Notes: a model not told the origin generated them from the letters alone. 64,000 nt of DNA from Piscinibacter sp. (GCA_017983795.1 JAGOAS010000021.1:26267-90266), one strand, 5' to 3'; numbered from the stretch's first letter, positions 28,203-37,252 are shown. Numbers and translations: made by a program.

Positions 28203-28393
28203 CACGGCGCGGGTCGGGCGGGCTGGGCTGTGCGCGGCCCGATATCCGTGCTCGCCCAGCCCGCCCGACCCGCGCCGTGTCACCGCTCGCTGACTCAGCG
28301 CGCGCCCCTGGTTGCCGCTTCGGCGAGGCCGGGGCCTGCCGGTCGAGCACGGATATCGGGCCGCGCACAGGCCGGCAGGCCCCGGCCTCGCCG
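28203..28393 (+). repeat. Two long hairpins with mutually complementary loops inside the ABC operon
   Basis: Hairpin 1 has perfect 26-bp arms, 28203-28228 and 28254-28279, with a 25-base loop (28229-28253). Hairpin 2 has perfect 22-bp arms, 28321-28342 and 28372-28393, with a 29-base loop. Bases 28345-28369 of loop 2 are the exact reverse complement of all 25 bases of loop 1. The RNA could thus form two hairpins with a loop-loop contact, or one long-range 25-bp stem. The element fills the 250-bp gap between the two permease genes. Neither hairpin is followed by a U-tract. It may be an inserted palindromic element or an RNA control structure. Confidence 0.9.
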
Positions 28394-28414
28394 TGCTCGG
28401 TGGTGGAGCCGGAC

Positions 28415-29458
28415 ATGAGCGCCGTCCTCACGATCAACGGCGCCACCGCGCGCTCCGAAGGCGTGTGGGCCGCGGCCTGGCGCCGCTTCAAGGGCGACCG
28501 CGTCGGCATGGTGTCGTTGGGCCTGGTCGCCGCCTTCGTGCTGCTGATGCTGGCCGCGGCGCTCAAGCTGGTGGCCGGCGACTGGCAGCGCGAGATCGGC
28601 GTGCCCGACGCGCCGCCCACTTTCATGGGCCCGGCGAAGAAGGAAGCCGCGAGCGCGATCCCCGTGCCCACCGGCCCGAACGTCGACATCTCGGCGGTCG
28701 ACCCGCTCGCGCCGCGTTATGCCGAGTGGGCCGAGCTGGCCAAGAAGTACGAGACCGCGCAGGAGATCAGACACGAGACCCTGCCCTTCGGCGGCGACCG
28801 CCTCGGCCGCGACGTGCTCGCCAAGGCCATCAAGGGCGCGCAGATCTCGGTATTCGTCGGCGTGGCCGCGGCGCTGGTGGCCACGCTGATCGGCACCGTG
28901 CTGGGCGCGCTGGCCGGCTTCTTCGGCGGCCGCATCGGCGACTTCCTCGAGTGGCTCTACAACGTCTTCACGTCCATCCCCGGCATCCTGCTGATCTTCG
29001 CCTTCGCGGCGGTGGCCGGGCGCGGCGTGCAGTCGGTGGTGCTGATCCTCGGGCTGACCGGCTGGACGGGCATCTACCGCCTGGTGCGCGCCGAATTCCT
29101 CAAGCATTCGGTGCGCGAGTATGTGCGCGCCGCCGAGGCGATCGGCGCGAGCGCGCTGTCGCGCATCTTCCGCCACATCCTGCCCAACGTGAGCCACGTG
29201 ATCCTGGTGCAGCTGTCGATCCTGGTGGTCGGCTTCATCAAGGCCGAGGTGATCCTCTCCTACCTCGGGCTGGGCGTGAGCGTCGACCAGGTCAGCTGGG
29301 GCACCATGCTCGCCGAGGCGCAGAGCGAGCTCATCCTCGGACACTGGTGGCAGCTCGCCGCGGCGACGGCCTTCATGGCTGTGTTCGTCACCGCCTTCTC
29401 GCTGATGACCGACGCGCTGCGCGACGCGCTCGATCCCAAGCTGCGCGGAGCCGAATGA
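28415..29458 (+). CDS. Oligopeptide ABC transporter permease (DppC/YejE-like)
   Basis: 347 residues from ATG 28415, with TGGAG eight bases upstream. The same frame is open to 28277, but that would read through the hairpin element. A first membrane helix (LGLVAAFVLLMLAAALKLV) is followed by an unusually long periplasmic stretch of about 90 residues before FGGDRLGRDVLAKAIKGAQISVFVGV. The EAA loop is EYVRAAEAIGASALSRIFRHILPN. It pairs with the DppB-like permease. Its stop overlaps the ATPase start (ATGA). Confidence 0.94.
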   Translation: MSAVLTINGATARSEGVWAAAWRRFKGDRVGMVSLGLVAAFVLLMLAAALKLVAGDWQREIGVPDAPPTFMGPAKKEAASAIPVPTGPNVDISAVDPLAPRYAEWAELAKKYETAQEIRHETLPFGGDRLGRDVLAKAIKGAQISVFVGVAAALVATLIGTVLGALAGFFGGRIGDFLEWLYNVFTSIPGILLIFAFAAVAGRGVQSVVLILGLTGWTGIYRLVRAEFLKHSVREYVRAAEAIGASALSRIFRHILPNVSHVILVQLSILVVGFIKAEVILSYLGLGVSVDQVSWGTMLAEAQSELILGHWWQLAAATAFMAVFVTAFSLMTDALRDALDPKLRGAE

Positions 29459-31161
29459 TGTTGCTGAGCATCCAGGATCTTCGCGTGCGCTTCCGCATGG
29501 GGCGCGGGCCGAACGTGGCGTATGCCGAAGCCGTCGGCCGCGGCGACGCCGGCGTGAGCTTCGAGGTGCCCGAGAACGGCACCGTGGCGCTGGTGGGCGA
29601 GTCGGGCTCGGGCAAGAGCGTCACCGCCATGTCCATCCTCAACCTGCTGCCGGAGAACGCCGAGCGCCAGGGCACGATCCGCTTCCAGGGCCGTGACCTG
29701 CTCGCCGCCTCGCTGGCCGAGCTGCAGGCGCTGCGCGGCAAGGACATCGCCTGCGTGTTCCAGGACCCGATGACCTCGCTGAACCCGGTGTTCACGATCG
29801 GCCACCAGCTGTGCGAGCCGATGCAGCGGCACCTGGGCCTCACGCGCCGCCAGGCGATGGAGAAAGCCGAGGCGCTGCTCGCCGAGGTGGGCCTGCCCGA
29901 GCCGAAGCGGCGCCTCGCGGCGCACCCGCACGAGCTCTCCGGCGGCCAGCAGCAGCGCGTGATGATCGCGATGGCGCTGGCCTGCGAGCCGCGCCTGCTG
30001 ATCGCCGACGAGCCGACCACCGCGCTGGACGTGACCATCCAGCGCCAGATCATCGAGCTGCTCGCGAGGCTGAAGGACAAGCACCGCATGAGCATGCTGT
30101 TCATCAGCCACGACCTCGGCCTGGTCGGCGAGATCGCCGACCGCGTGGTGGTGATGCGCCAGGGCACGGTGCGCGAGCAAGGCGCGGTGGCCGACATCTT
30201 CGCGCGCCCGCAGGACGCCTATACGAAGGCGCTGCTGGCCTGCCGGCCGACGCTCGATCAGCGCGGCGCGCGGCTGATGGTGATCGACGACCACATCGCC
30301 GGCAACGGCGCGGCCGCCGAGCGCGTCGCCAAGGCGAAGGATCCCGAAGCGCCGGTGGTGCTGCAGGCCAGCGACGTCACCAAGAGCTTCTGGATCCGCA
30401 GCGGCGTATTCGGGCGGCGCGAGTTCCAGGCCGTCAGGGGCGCGAGCTTCACGCTGCGGCGCGGCCACACGCTGGGCATCGTCGGCGAATCGGGCTCGGG
30501 CAAGACCACGCTGGGCCTCACGCTGCTGCGCCTGCACGAGCCCGCCGGCGGCCCGGCGGGCGGCAAGGCAGTATTCGATGGCCGCGATCTGCTCGCGCTC
30601 AGCCGCGAGCAAATGCTGCCCATGCGCCGGCGCATCCAGGTGGTGTTCCAGAACCCCTACGCCTCGCTCAACCCGCGCTTCACCGTGGCGCAGACGCTCA
30701 CCGAGCCGATGGCCATCCACGGCATCGCCGCAAGCGACGCCGAACGCACGCAGCGCGCGCGGGCGCTGCTCGCCAAGGTCGGCCTCGACGAGGGCGCGCT
30801 CAACAAATATCCGCACGAGTTCTCCGGCGGCCAGCGCCAGCGCATCGCGATCGCGCGCTGCCTGACGCTGGAGCCCGAGGTGCTGGTGCTCGACGAGGCG
30901 GTGAGCGCGCTCGACGTCTCGGTACAGGCGCAGGTGCTCAATCTCCTGAAGGACCTGCAGGACGAACTCGGCCTCGCCTACATCTTCATCAGCCACGACC
31001 TCGCGGTGGTGCGCTTCATGGCCGATGAGGTGCTGGTGATGAAGGACGGCCAGGTGGTGGAGCAGGCCGGCGTCGAGCAGATCCTGGCGGCGCCGCGCGA
31101 GGAGTACACGAAGCGGCTGCTGGGGGCGGTGCCGCGGGGGTACGTGGCGGCAACGGCTTGA
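29455..31161 (+). CDS. Fused double ATPase of an oligopeptide ABC transporter (YejF-like)
   Basis: 568 residues holding two complete ABC domains in one chain, as in YejF. Domain 1 has [11 protein letters not shown] (Walker A), LSGGQQQR (signature) and [12 protein letters not shown] (Walker B). Domain 2, after about residue 300, has [19 protein letters not shown] and [12 protein letters not shown]. The oligopeptide-transporter C-terminal segments are visible ([11 protein letters not shown] and [12 protein letters not shown]). Two ATGs in tandem (29455 and 29458) are possible; GCGGAG upstream fits 29458 slightly better, while 29455 gives the ATGA overlap with the permease. It energises uptake through the two permeases. 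Confidence 0.95.
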   Translation: MMLLSIQDLRVRFRMGRGPNVAYAEAVGRGDAGVSFEVPENGTVALVGESGSGKSVTAMSILNLLPENAERQGTIRFQGRDLLAASLAELQALRGKDIACVFQDPMTSLNPVFTIGHQLCEPMQRHLGLTRRQAMEKAEALLAEVGLPEPKRRLAAHPHELSGGQQQRVMIAMALACEPRLLIADEPTTALDVTIQRQIIELLARLKDKHRMSMLFISHDLGLVGEIADRVVVMRQGTVREQGAVADIFARPQDAYTKALLACRPTLDQRGARLMVIDDHIAGNGAAAERVAKAKDPEAPVVLQASDVTKSFWIRSGVFGRREFQAVRGASFTLRRGHTLGIVGESGSGKTTLGLTLLRLHEPAGGPAGGKAVFDGRDLLALSREQMLPMRRRIQVVFQNPYASLNPRFTVAQTLTEPMAIHGIAASDAERTQRARALLAKVGLDEGALNKYPHEFSGGQRQRIAIARCLTLEPEVLVLDEAVSALDVSVQAQVLNLLKDLQDELGLAYIFISHDLAVVRFMADEVLVMKDGQVVEQAGVEQILAAPREEYTKRLLGAVPRGYVAATA

Positions 31162-31210
31162 AGCCTCGTCACCCACACGCGCTGGCCGGGCATTTGCCCC
31201 GCGAACGGCG

Positions 31211-31230
31211 ATGTAGTAACGTGCCTACAT
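31211..31230. promoter_or_regulatory. Inverted repeat upstream of the toxin-antitoxin pair
   Basis: ATGTAG (31211-31216) and CTACAT (31225-31230) are perfect inverted repeats around an 8-base centre, 25 bases before the antitoxin start. The location fits autorepression by a Phd/YefM-type antitoxin. The area is AT-richer than its surroundings. Confidence 0.55.
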
Positions 31231-31254
31231 TGTTTGTTCGCTAAGGAGCCGCCC

Positions 31255-31509
31255 ATGACCATCACGACGCTGTCCAGCCGGGAACTGAACCAGGATGTGA
31301 GTCGGGCCAAGAAGGCAACCCGCAACGGCCCTGTGTTCATCACGGATCGCGGCAAGCCTGCGCACGTGCTGTTGAGCTTCGAGGACTACCAGCGGCTGAC
31401 GAAGCAGCGGCGCAACGTTGCCGATGCGCTGGCGATGCCCGGCATTGCCGAGATCGAATTCGAGCCGCCGCGCGCGCGCGTCGCCGTCCGACCGACCGAT
31501 CTTTCGTGA
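31255..31509 (+). CDS. Phd/YefM-family antitoxin
   Basis: 84 residues from ATG 31255, with AAGGAG seven bases upstream; a TTG-started longer frame from 31234 is unlikely. The N-terminal DNA-binding part is typical (TITTLSSRELNQDVSRAKKA, then GPVFITDRGKPAHVLLSFEDYQRL). The C-terminal tail, rich in charged residues, should wrap and block the toxin. The pair is transcribed together; the stop overlaps the toxin start region. Base composition is noticeably less GC-rich than the flanking ABC genes, which suggests horizontal gain. Confidence 0.92.
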   Translation: MTITTLSSRELNQDVSRAKKATRNGPVFITDRGKPAHVLLSFEDYQRLTKQRRNVADALAMPGIAEIEFEPPRARVAVRPTDLS

Positions 31510-31943
31510 TGTACCTGCTCGACACCAACGTGCTTTCCGAGTTGCGCAAGGTGCGGCTCGGCAAGGCCGATGCGAACCTGGCGGCATGGGCGGAAAGCGT
31601 CGATGCCGCCGAGCTCTTCGTGTCGGCCATCACCATCATGGAGTTGGAACTCGGCGTGCTGGCTATCGAGCGCAAGGACACCCCCCAGGGAGCCATGCTG
31701 CGCGCGTGGCTGGAACAGCATGTTCTGCCCGAGTTCGCCGGCCGCACGCTGCCCGTCGACACCGCAGTGGCGCAACGCTGTGCCCGGCTACATGTGCCCG
31801 ACAAGCGCGGCGAGCGTGACGCGCTCATCGCGGCGACAGCGCTAGTGCATGGCATGGCAGTGGTCACGCGAAACGTGGCGGACTTCGAGCCCACGGGTGT
31901 GGCCATCGTCAATCCATGGGAGGCCGTAGCTCGCGACGAATAG
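31509..31943 (+). CDS. PIN-domain ribonuclease toxin (VapC/FitB family)
   Basis: 144 residues from ATG 31509, one base inside the antitoxin stop; GTG 31506 would give a 4-bp overlap. PIN-domain acidic residues are present: Asp in YLLDTNVLSEL, Glu in TIMELELGV, Asp near RGERDALIAATALVHG and Asp in TRNVADFEPTG. VapC toxins cleave structured RNA such as initiator tRNA. The combination of a Phd-type antitoxin with a VapC-type toxin is common. Composition is lower in GC than the neighbours. The 210 bases after it hold no recognisable gene. Confidence 0.93.
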   Translation: MYLLDTNVLSELRKVRLGKADANLAAWAESVDAAELFVSAITIMELELGVLAIERKDTPQGAMLRAWLEQHVLPEFAGRTLPVDTAVAQRCARLHVPDKRGERDALIAATALVHGMAVVTRNVADFEPTGVAIVNPWEAVARDE

Positions 31944-32153
31944 CGTCGGCCTTGTATCGAAGCACTTACATTTCAGCCCGTTTTCGCCCGCACCCCCGTG
32001 GCGCCGCTGCCAAGCGCGGTCTCTTTTCGTGACTTTCCGCACGGCACTTGTTCCGCGCAGGGATGGCACGGACGATGCGTTGGCAAGTGCACACGCCCGG
32101 TGATCGTCACCCACGCCGCCGGGACGCAAGACCTACCGGACGTCGTTGACACC

Positions 32154-32375
32154 ATGCCGCAGACCCGCTCACCGTTCGCTCCCGCCTCGCGCCGCCTGCG
32201 CCCGGCCGGCCCGCATTGCCACGGTGGCGCGTCGTCGCTGCTGCGCCTGTCGAATGCCGCGGCGCCGCGCCTGCCCACGGCGCCGGCCCTGGCCGACTGG
32301 GTGCAGCGCGCCGCCGGCGTGCTCGGCCTGAAGCAGGACGGCCCGGCCTTCGCGGCCAGCGAGTTCCTGCGCTGA
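32154..32375 (+). CDS. Possible small protein, 73 residues, unknown
   Basis: An open frame from ATG 32154 codes for a Pro/Ala/Arg-rich start followed by a more protein-like end (LADWVQRAAGVLGLKQDGPAF). There is no clear Shine-Dalgarno sequence, and the upstream region 31944-32153 has no visible gene. It lies 25 bp before a better supported micro-ORF in the same strand. No family is recognised. It could be a chance frame in high-GC DNA. Confidence 0.35.
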   Translation: MPQTRSPFAPASRRLRPAGPHCHGGASSLLRLSNAAAPRLPTAPALADWVQRAAGVLGLKQDGPAFAASEFLR

Positions 32376-32400
32376 TCGCCTGGCCGAAGGAGCGCACACC

Positions 32401-32565
32401 ATGCCCCCGATCGCACTGACCCCCGCGCCCCGGCTCGCCGCCGCGCAACCGGTGCGCCCCAGCACCGTCCGGCCGGTGGTGGCGTCGCGCCAGACCCAGG
32501 TTCTGAGCTCGGGCCGCGAGCCGGCCCAGCTGTCCTTGTTCCCGCGCCCGAGCGGCGCGCGCTGA
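32401..32565 (+). CDS. Possible micro-protein (54 residues) with a QLSLF motif
   Basis: ATG 32401 is preceded by AAGGAG (32387-32392) at an ideal 8-base spacing. The predicted product is basic and Pro/Ala-rich, with PAQLSLFPRPS near the end (Q43 to F47). QL(S/D)LF is the classic pentapeptide by which polymerases and repair proteins bind the DNA sliding clamp. The rest has no known domain. An 11-bp hairpin with a T-run lies 80 bases after the stop. The coding status is uncertain; the ribosome-binding site and motif are the only support. Confidence 0.45.
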   Translation: MPPIALTPAPRLAAAQPVRPSTVRPVVASRQTQVLSSGREPAQLSLFPRPSGAR

Positions 32566-32644
32566 GTTTTTCCTGCGTGTTTCGAGTGAGAGTCGAGTGA
32601 GAGGTTGAGAGGAAGTTTTTTCGCGGACTGACACCTGTCCACCA

Positions 32645-32715
32645 AGGGAAGCGGGCGACTCCGGGGAGGTTGAGAGCGAGCCTCGGAAACTTTGTCCCGC
32701 TTCCCTCTCTTTTTT
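32645..32715 (+). terminator. Hairpin with T-run, likely intrinsic terminator
   Basis: GGGAAGCGGG (32646-32655) pairs perfectly with CCCGCTTCCC (32696-32705), plus one A-T pair; TCTCTTTTTT follows. The loop is long (about 40 bases) and holds smaller stems. It lies after the micro-ORFs and 100 bp before the TctC gene. Confidence 0.6.
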
Positions 32716-32813
32716 CCCGCCTCCGCCTGCTCCCGGGTTCCACCCCTGACACCGCTTCCCCCGGCCGCGTGACACTGCGGGTTCCGCTTCGAGAACCTGC
32801 GAGGATCCCCGTC

Positions 32814-33806
32814 ATGCGCCGCCTCATTCGCCGCCGCCTCCTGATCACGGCCGCGGCCGTCACCTTCGCCCCCCTGCCCGTGCTCGCGCAGAGCGCCTGG
32901 CCGAGCAAGCCGGTGCGCATCGTCGTGCCCTTCGCGCCGGCCGGCACCACCGACATCCTCGCCCGCGCGCTGGCGCCCGAACTGAGCCGCGCCTTCGGCC
33001 AGCCCTTCGTCATCGAGAACAAGCCCGGCGCGGGCGGCAATGTGGGTGCCGACCTGGTGGCCAAGTCCAGCGACGGTCACACGCTGCTGATGGGCACGGT
33101 GGGCACGCACGCCATCAACCCGGCGCTCTACGCCAGGATGCCCTATGACCACGTGAAGGACTTCGTGCCGGTCACGCTGGTGGCCGGCGTGCCCAACGTG
33201 CTGGTGATGAACCCGGCCAAGGCCGAGGCGATGGGCATCAAGGGCGTGCCCGACCTGATCCGCGTCGCGAAGGCCAACCCCGGCAAGCTGAACATGGCCA
33301 GCAGCGGCAACGGCACCTCGATCCACCTCGCCGGCGAACTCTTCAAGACCATGACCGGCACCTACATGGTCCACTTCCCCTACCGCGGCTCGGGCCCGGC
33401 GCTGCTCGACCTGATGGGCGGCAACATGGACCTGATGTTCGACAACCTGCCCTCGGCGATGCCGCACATCAAGGCCGGCAAGCTCAAGGCGCTGGCGGTC
33501 ACCAGCGCCGAGCGCAGCAGCGCGCTGCCGGATCTGCCCACGGTGGCCGAGGCCGGCCCGCTCAAGGGCTTCGAGGCGAGCTCGTGGTTCGGCCTGCTGG
33601 CGCCGGCGGGCACCGCGCCCGAGGTGGTCAACCGCCTGCAGCAGGAAACCGCCAAGGCGCTGGCCACGCCGGCGCTGAAGGAGCGGCTGCAGGCGCAGGG
33701 CGCGATCCCGAGCGGCATGAGCCCGGCCGACTTCGCCAAGTTCATCGCCGCCGAGACGAAGAAGTGGGCCACGGTCGTGAAGGCGTCGGGCGCTACAGTG
33801 GACTGA
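32814..33806 (+). CDS. Bug/TctC-family periplasmic substrate-binding protein
   Basis: 330 residues from ATG 32814 (GAGG about nine bases upstream). A signal peptide ([16 protein letters not shown] to VLAQS) is followed by the family start [23 protein letters not shown] and [19 protein letters not shown]. Later markers are [17 protein letters not shown] and [21 protein letters not shown]. Bug receptors bind carboxylates or amides and are hugely expanded in Burkholderiales, often without adjacent TctAB membrane genes, as here. The SulP gene begins directly after the stop, which suggests co-transcription. The ligand is unknown. Confidence 0.94.
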   Translation: MRRLIRRRLLITAAAVTFAPLPVLAQSAWPSKPVRIVVPFAPAGTTDILARALAPELSRAFGQPFVIENKPGAGGNVGADLVAKSSDGHTLLMGTVGTHAINPALYARMPYDHVKDFVPVTLVAGVPNVLVMNPAKAEAMGIKGVPDLIRVAKANPGKLNMASSGNGTSIHLAGELFKTMTGTYMVHFPYRGSGPALLDLMGGNMDLMFDNLPSAMPHIKAGKLKALAVTSAERSSALPDLPTVAEAGPLKGFEASSWFGLLAPAGTAPEVVNRLQQETAKALATPALKERLQAQGAIPSGMSPADFAKFIAAETKKWATVVKASGATVD

Positions 33807-35495
33807 ATGAGTTCGCGATGGCAGACCTACCGGCGTGATGCACTGCGCGACGACCTCGTCGCCGCGTTCATCGTCGCCATCCTGCTGATCCCGCAAAGCC
33901 TCGCCTACGCGCTGCTGGCCGGCCTGCCGCCGCAGGTGGGCGTGTACGCCAGCCTGCTGCCGATGGCCGCCTATGCGCTGCTCGGCTCCTCGAGCGTCAA
34001 CTCGGTGGGGCCGGTGGCGGTGGTGGCGCTGCTCACCGCGCAGGCCATCGCGCCGGCGCTGGCCGACGGCACGCCGGCCACCGCGGCGGCACTGGTGCTG
34101 GCCGCCGAGGCCGGGCTGCTGCTGGCGGCGGCCGCGCTGTTCCGCCTCGATGCGCTGGCGGCGCTGCTGTCCACGCCGGTGCTGCACGGCTTTTCCACCG
34201 GCGCGGCGCTGGCGATCACGCTGTCGCAACTGCCGGCGCTGCTGGGCAGCCCGGCGCGCGGCTTCACCGCGCCGGCGCTGATCCGCTCGTGGTGGGCGAG
34301 CGGCGTGGCCGGCCATGCGCTCACCGCCGCGTTCGGCCTCGCCGCGCTGGCGCTGCTGTGGTGGTCGCGCCGCTCCGCGCGCGCCCTGCTGGCACGCTGG
34401 CTGCCGCCGCACAACGCCTCGCTGCTGGCACGCTGCGCGCCGCTCGCGGTGGTGACGCTGGGCATCGCGCTGGCCTGGGCCTCGGGCGCCGATGCGCGCG
34501 GCGTGGCGCTGGTCGGCACGCTGCCGGCCTTCGCGCTGCCGCTGGCGCTGCCGCCGCTCGATCCGGCCCTGTGGTGGCGCCTGCTGCCCAGCGCCGCGCC
34601 GCTGGCGCTGGTGACCTTCGTCAGCAGCCTGGCGGTCTCCGAAGGCCTGGCGCTGCGCCGCCGCGAGCAGGTCGACGCGCGCCGCGAGCTCACCGGCCTG
34701 GCCGCGGCCGACCTGGTGGCGGCCTGCTCGGCCGGCATGCCCATCGGCGGCAGCTTCTCGCGCGGCGCGCTCAACGCCGAGGCCGGCGCGCGCACGCGTG
34801 CCTCGGGCGGCTGGGCGGCGCTGCTGATGGCGCTGGCCATGCTGCTGCTCACCGCGCCGCTGGCCTGGCTGCCGCGCGCGGTGCTGGCGGCCAGCATCGT
34901 GCTGGCCGTGATGGGCGTGGTCGAGTGGCGCGCCTTCGCCGAGGCCTGGCGTTATTCGCGCGCGGAGTTTCTGGTGATGGTGCTGGTCGGCGCGCTGACG
35001 CTGTTCGTCGGCTCCGAGGCGGCGCTGGCCGCCGGCGTGGCGCTGTCGATCGCGCTGCTGCTGCAGCGCAGCGCCAACCCGCACGTGGCGCGCATCGGCC
35101 GCGTCGGCGACACCGAGCACTACCGCAACGTCGACCGCCACGCGGCGCGCAGCACGCCCGGCGTGCTGGCGCTGCGCATCGACGAGAGCCTGGTGTTCAC
35201 CAACGCGCGCCAGCTCGTCAACGTGGTCGACCGCCACCTCGCCGCGCTGCCCGACACGCGCCGCGTGGTGCTGCTGATGTCACCCGTCAACGCGATCGAC
35301 TACAGCGCGCTGGAGGCGCTGCGCGCGCTGCACGATCTGCTCGCCGAGCGCGGCATCCGCCTCGACTTCACCGAGGTGAAAGGCCCGGTGCTCGACCGGC
35401 TGCGCGCCGGCGGCTGGGCGCAGTGGTTCCGCGGCCGCGTGTTCCTCAGCCACCACCAGGGCATGCTGGACGAAGGCGGCCAGGGCGCCGCCTGA
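33807..35495 (+). CDS. SulP/SLC26-family anion transporter with STAS domain
   Basis: 562 residues. The start codon touches the TctC stop. About 12 membrane segments cover residues 15-415, with SulP markers LVAAFIVAILLIPQSLAYALLAGLPPQ near the start and GMPIGGSFSRGALNAEAGARTRASG near 310. A cytoplasmic STAS domain follows from about 440 (LRIDESLVFTNARQLV, VNAIDYSALEALRAL). It probably takes up sulfate or another small anion; specificity cannot be read. The gene ends three bases before the convergent acyl-CoA synthetase. Confidence 0.93.
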   Translation: MSSRWQTYRRDALRDDLVAAFIVAILLIPQSLAYALLAGLPPQVGVYASLLPMAAYALLGSSSVNSVGPVAVVALLTAQAIAPALADGTPATAAALVLAAEAGLLLAAAALFRLDALAALLSTPVLHGFSTGAALAITLSQLPALLGSPARGFTAPALIRSWWASGVAGHALTAAFGLAALALLWWSRRSARALLARWLPPHNASLLARCAPLAVVTLGIALAWASGADARGVALVGTLPAFALPLALPPLDPALWWRLLPSAAPLALVTFVSSLAVSEGLALRRREQVDARRELTGLAAADLVAACSAGMPIGGSFSRGALNAEAGARTRASGGWAALLMALAMLLLTAPLAWLPRAVLAASIVLAVMGVVEWRAFAEAWRYSRAEFLVMVLVGALTLFVGSEAALAAGVALSIALLLQRSANPHVARIGRVGDTEHYRNVDRHAARSTPGVLALRIDESLVFTNARQLVNVVDRHLAALPDTRRVVLLMSPVNAIDYSALEALRALHDLLAERGIRLDFTEVKGPVLDRLRAGGWAQWFRGRVFLSHHQGMLDEGGQGAA

Positions 35496-35498
35496 AAC

Positions 35499-37184
35499 TC
35501 AGCCCAGCTCCCAGATCACCTTGCGCCGCGCCGCCACCCAGCCCTCGTAGCGCGGCGCGTAGACCTCTTCGATGCGGTTGCGCCGCACCTTGAAGGTGGG
35601 CGTGATGAAGCCGTTGTCGACCGTCCAGGGCGTGCTCACCACCACCAGGCAGTCGAGCTGCTCGTGCGGGTCGAGCGGCGCGTTCACCGCCGCGAGGTGC
35701 TCGGCCAGCGTGGCCTCCATCGCCGTGCGCCGCGCCGCATCACGCGCCTGCTGCGCGGCCTCGGCGTTGAGCATCACGATGCCGACCGGCTGGCCGAGGT
35801 TGGCGCCGGTGACGACGCAGGCCTCCACGCTGGCGTGCATGACGAGGCGATCCTCGATCGGCGCGGGCGCGACGTACTTGCCCTTGCTGGTCTTGAACAG
35901 GTCCTTCACGCGGCCGGTGATGCGCAGATAGCCGTCGCTCTCGAGGCTGCCCTTGTCGCCGGTGTGCAGCCAGCCATCGGGCGTGAAGGTCTGGCGCGTC
36001 AGCGCCTCCTCCTTGTAGTAGCCCAGCATCAGCCCCGGGCTCTTCACCTGGATCTCGCCGTTGGCCGGATCGAGCCGGCTGCCCACGCCCTCGTAGGGCA
36101 GCCCGACGGTGCCGGGGCGCTGCACGCCGGGCACCGTAGCGTGCGAGACGCCGCAGTTCTCGGTCATGCCGTAGACCTCGATGATGGGCAGGCCGAGCCG
36201 GGCATACCAGCCGAGCAATTCGGGCGGCATGGGCGCGGCGCCGCCGGCGGCGAAGCGGCACTGGTCGAGCCCGAGCGCGCCGAGGATCTTCTTCTTCACG
36301 ATGCCGCGCAGCAGCGGGATCTTCAGCAGCCGCTCCAGCTTGGCCGGCGGCATCTTGGCGAATACGCCCTGCTGGAACTTCACCCACAGGCGCGGCACCG
36401 AGAAGAACACGGTCGGCCGCGCGCGCTGCAGGTCGGCCGTGAAGGTGTCCAGGCTCTCGGCGAAGAACACCTCCATGCCGGTGGCCAGCAGCCCGTGCTC
36501 GACCAGCGTGCGCTCGGCCACGTGGGCCAGCGGCAGGTAGCTCAGCATGCGCGAGTTCGTGTCGATGGGCACGCGCTTCAGGCCGGCCTGGATGGACCAG
36601 GCGAAGGTCGCGAAGCTGTGCATCACGCCCTTCGGACTCCCGGTGGTGCCCGAGGTGTACATGATGGTGGAGAGCTCGTCGCCGTCGCGCAGCGGCTCGC
36701 CTTGCAGCGGCGGCGTGCGCTTGACGATCTCGTCCCAGCCCGGGTAGTCGGTGGGCGGCGCGAGCGGGTAGGCGATGCAGGGCAGGCCGGCGGGCACGCC
36801 CGGCTTCATCGCCTCCCAGCCGTCGAGCTTGCCGACGAACAGCAGCTTCGCTTCGCTGTGCTGCAGGATCTGCCGGATCGTGTCGGCAGCGAGCGTCGGG
36901 TACAGCGGCACCGACACGTGGCCGGCCATCCAGATCGCCCAGTCGCTCATCAGCCAGTGGGCGCAGTTCTTCGACAGGATGGCGATGCGGCTGCCCGGCG
37001 CGAAGCCGTAGGACTGCAGGTGCGCGGCCATGCGCCGCGTCTCGTCCATCAGCTCGCGCCAGTTCATCGTGCGCAGCACGCCGCCGCCCAGGGGCTGGGT
37101 AAAGACGCGCCGCTCGGGCGCGCTCTTCTCCCAGTGATAGAGACGCTGCAGGGCCAGGTGCTCGGGCGCGATCGCGGCGGTCAT
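35499..37184 (-). CDS. Long-chain fatty-acid-CoA ligase type AMP-binding protein
   Basis: 561 residues from ATG 37184, with GAGGAG six bases upstream; the longer open frame to 37763 overlaps the HDOD gene and is rejected. Motifs are TIMYTSGTTGSPKGVMHSF (P-loop), LPLAHVAERTLVEHGLL, FAAGGAAPMPPELL, VYGMTENCGVS and GWLHTGDKGSLESDGYLRITGRVKDLFKTSKGKYVAP. This is the FadD15-like long-chain acyl-CoA synthetase group, with an adenylate-forming mechanism. No beta-oxidation genes are adjacent. It is the downstream neighbour of the HDOD gene on the same strand. Confidence 0.92.
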   Translation of the reverse strand: MTAAIAPEHLALQRLYHWEKSAPERRVFTQPLGGGVLRTMNWRELMDETRRMAAHLQSYGFAPGSRIAILSKNCAHWLMSDWAIWMAGHVSVPLYPTLAADTIRQILQHSEAKLLFVGKLDGWEAMKPGVPAGLPCIAYPLAPPTDYPGWDEIVKRTPPLQGEPLRDGDELSTIMYTSGTTGSPKGVMHSFATFAWSIQAGLKRVPIDTNSRMLSYLPLAHVAERTLVEHGLLATGMEVFFAESLDTFTADLQRARPTVFFSVPRLWVKFQQGVFAKMPPAKLERLLKIPLLRGIVKKKILGALGLDQCRFAAGGAAPMPPELLGWYARLGLPIIEVYGMTENCGVSHATVPGVQRPGTVGLPYEGVGSRLDPANGEIQVKSPGLMLGYYKEEALTRQTFTPDGWLHTGDKGSLESDGYLRITGRVKDLFKTSKGKYVAPAPIEDRLVMHASVEACVVTGANLGQPVGIVMLNAEAAQQARDAARRTAMEATLAEHLAAVNAPLDPHEQLDCLVVVSTPWTVDNGFITPTFKVRRNRIEEVYAPRYEGWVAARRKVIWELG

Positions 37185-37252
37185 GGGGGCTCCTCGTTCC
37201 GGCGCGCCACCGTAGTGGATGCCGGCCGCGCCGCCATCGGGATTCACCCGCC

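Noticed and set aside
28203-28393. Hairpins as an integron attC site or IS end
   Set aside because: No attC core (GTTRRRY/RYYYAAC), no integrase or transposase and no target duplication; the complementary loops are not a feature of attC.
28277-28414. Longer start of the second permease gene reading through the hairpins
   Set aside because: The 46 residues are encoded by palindromic repeat DNA and match no permease N-terminus; ATG 28415 has an SD-like TGGAG.
31944-32153. A gene between the toxin and the micro-ORFs
   Set aside because: Only Arg/Pro-rich frames without a ribosome-binding site are present.
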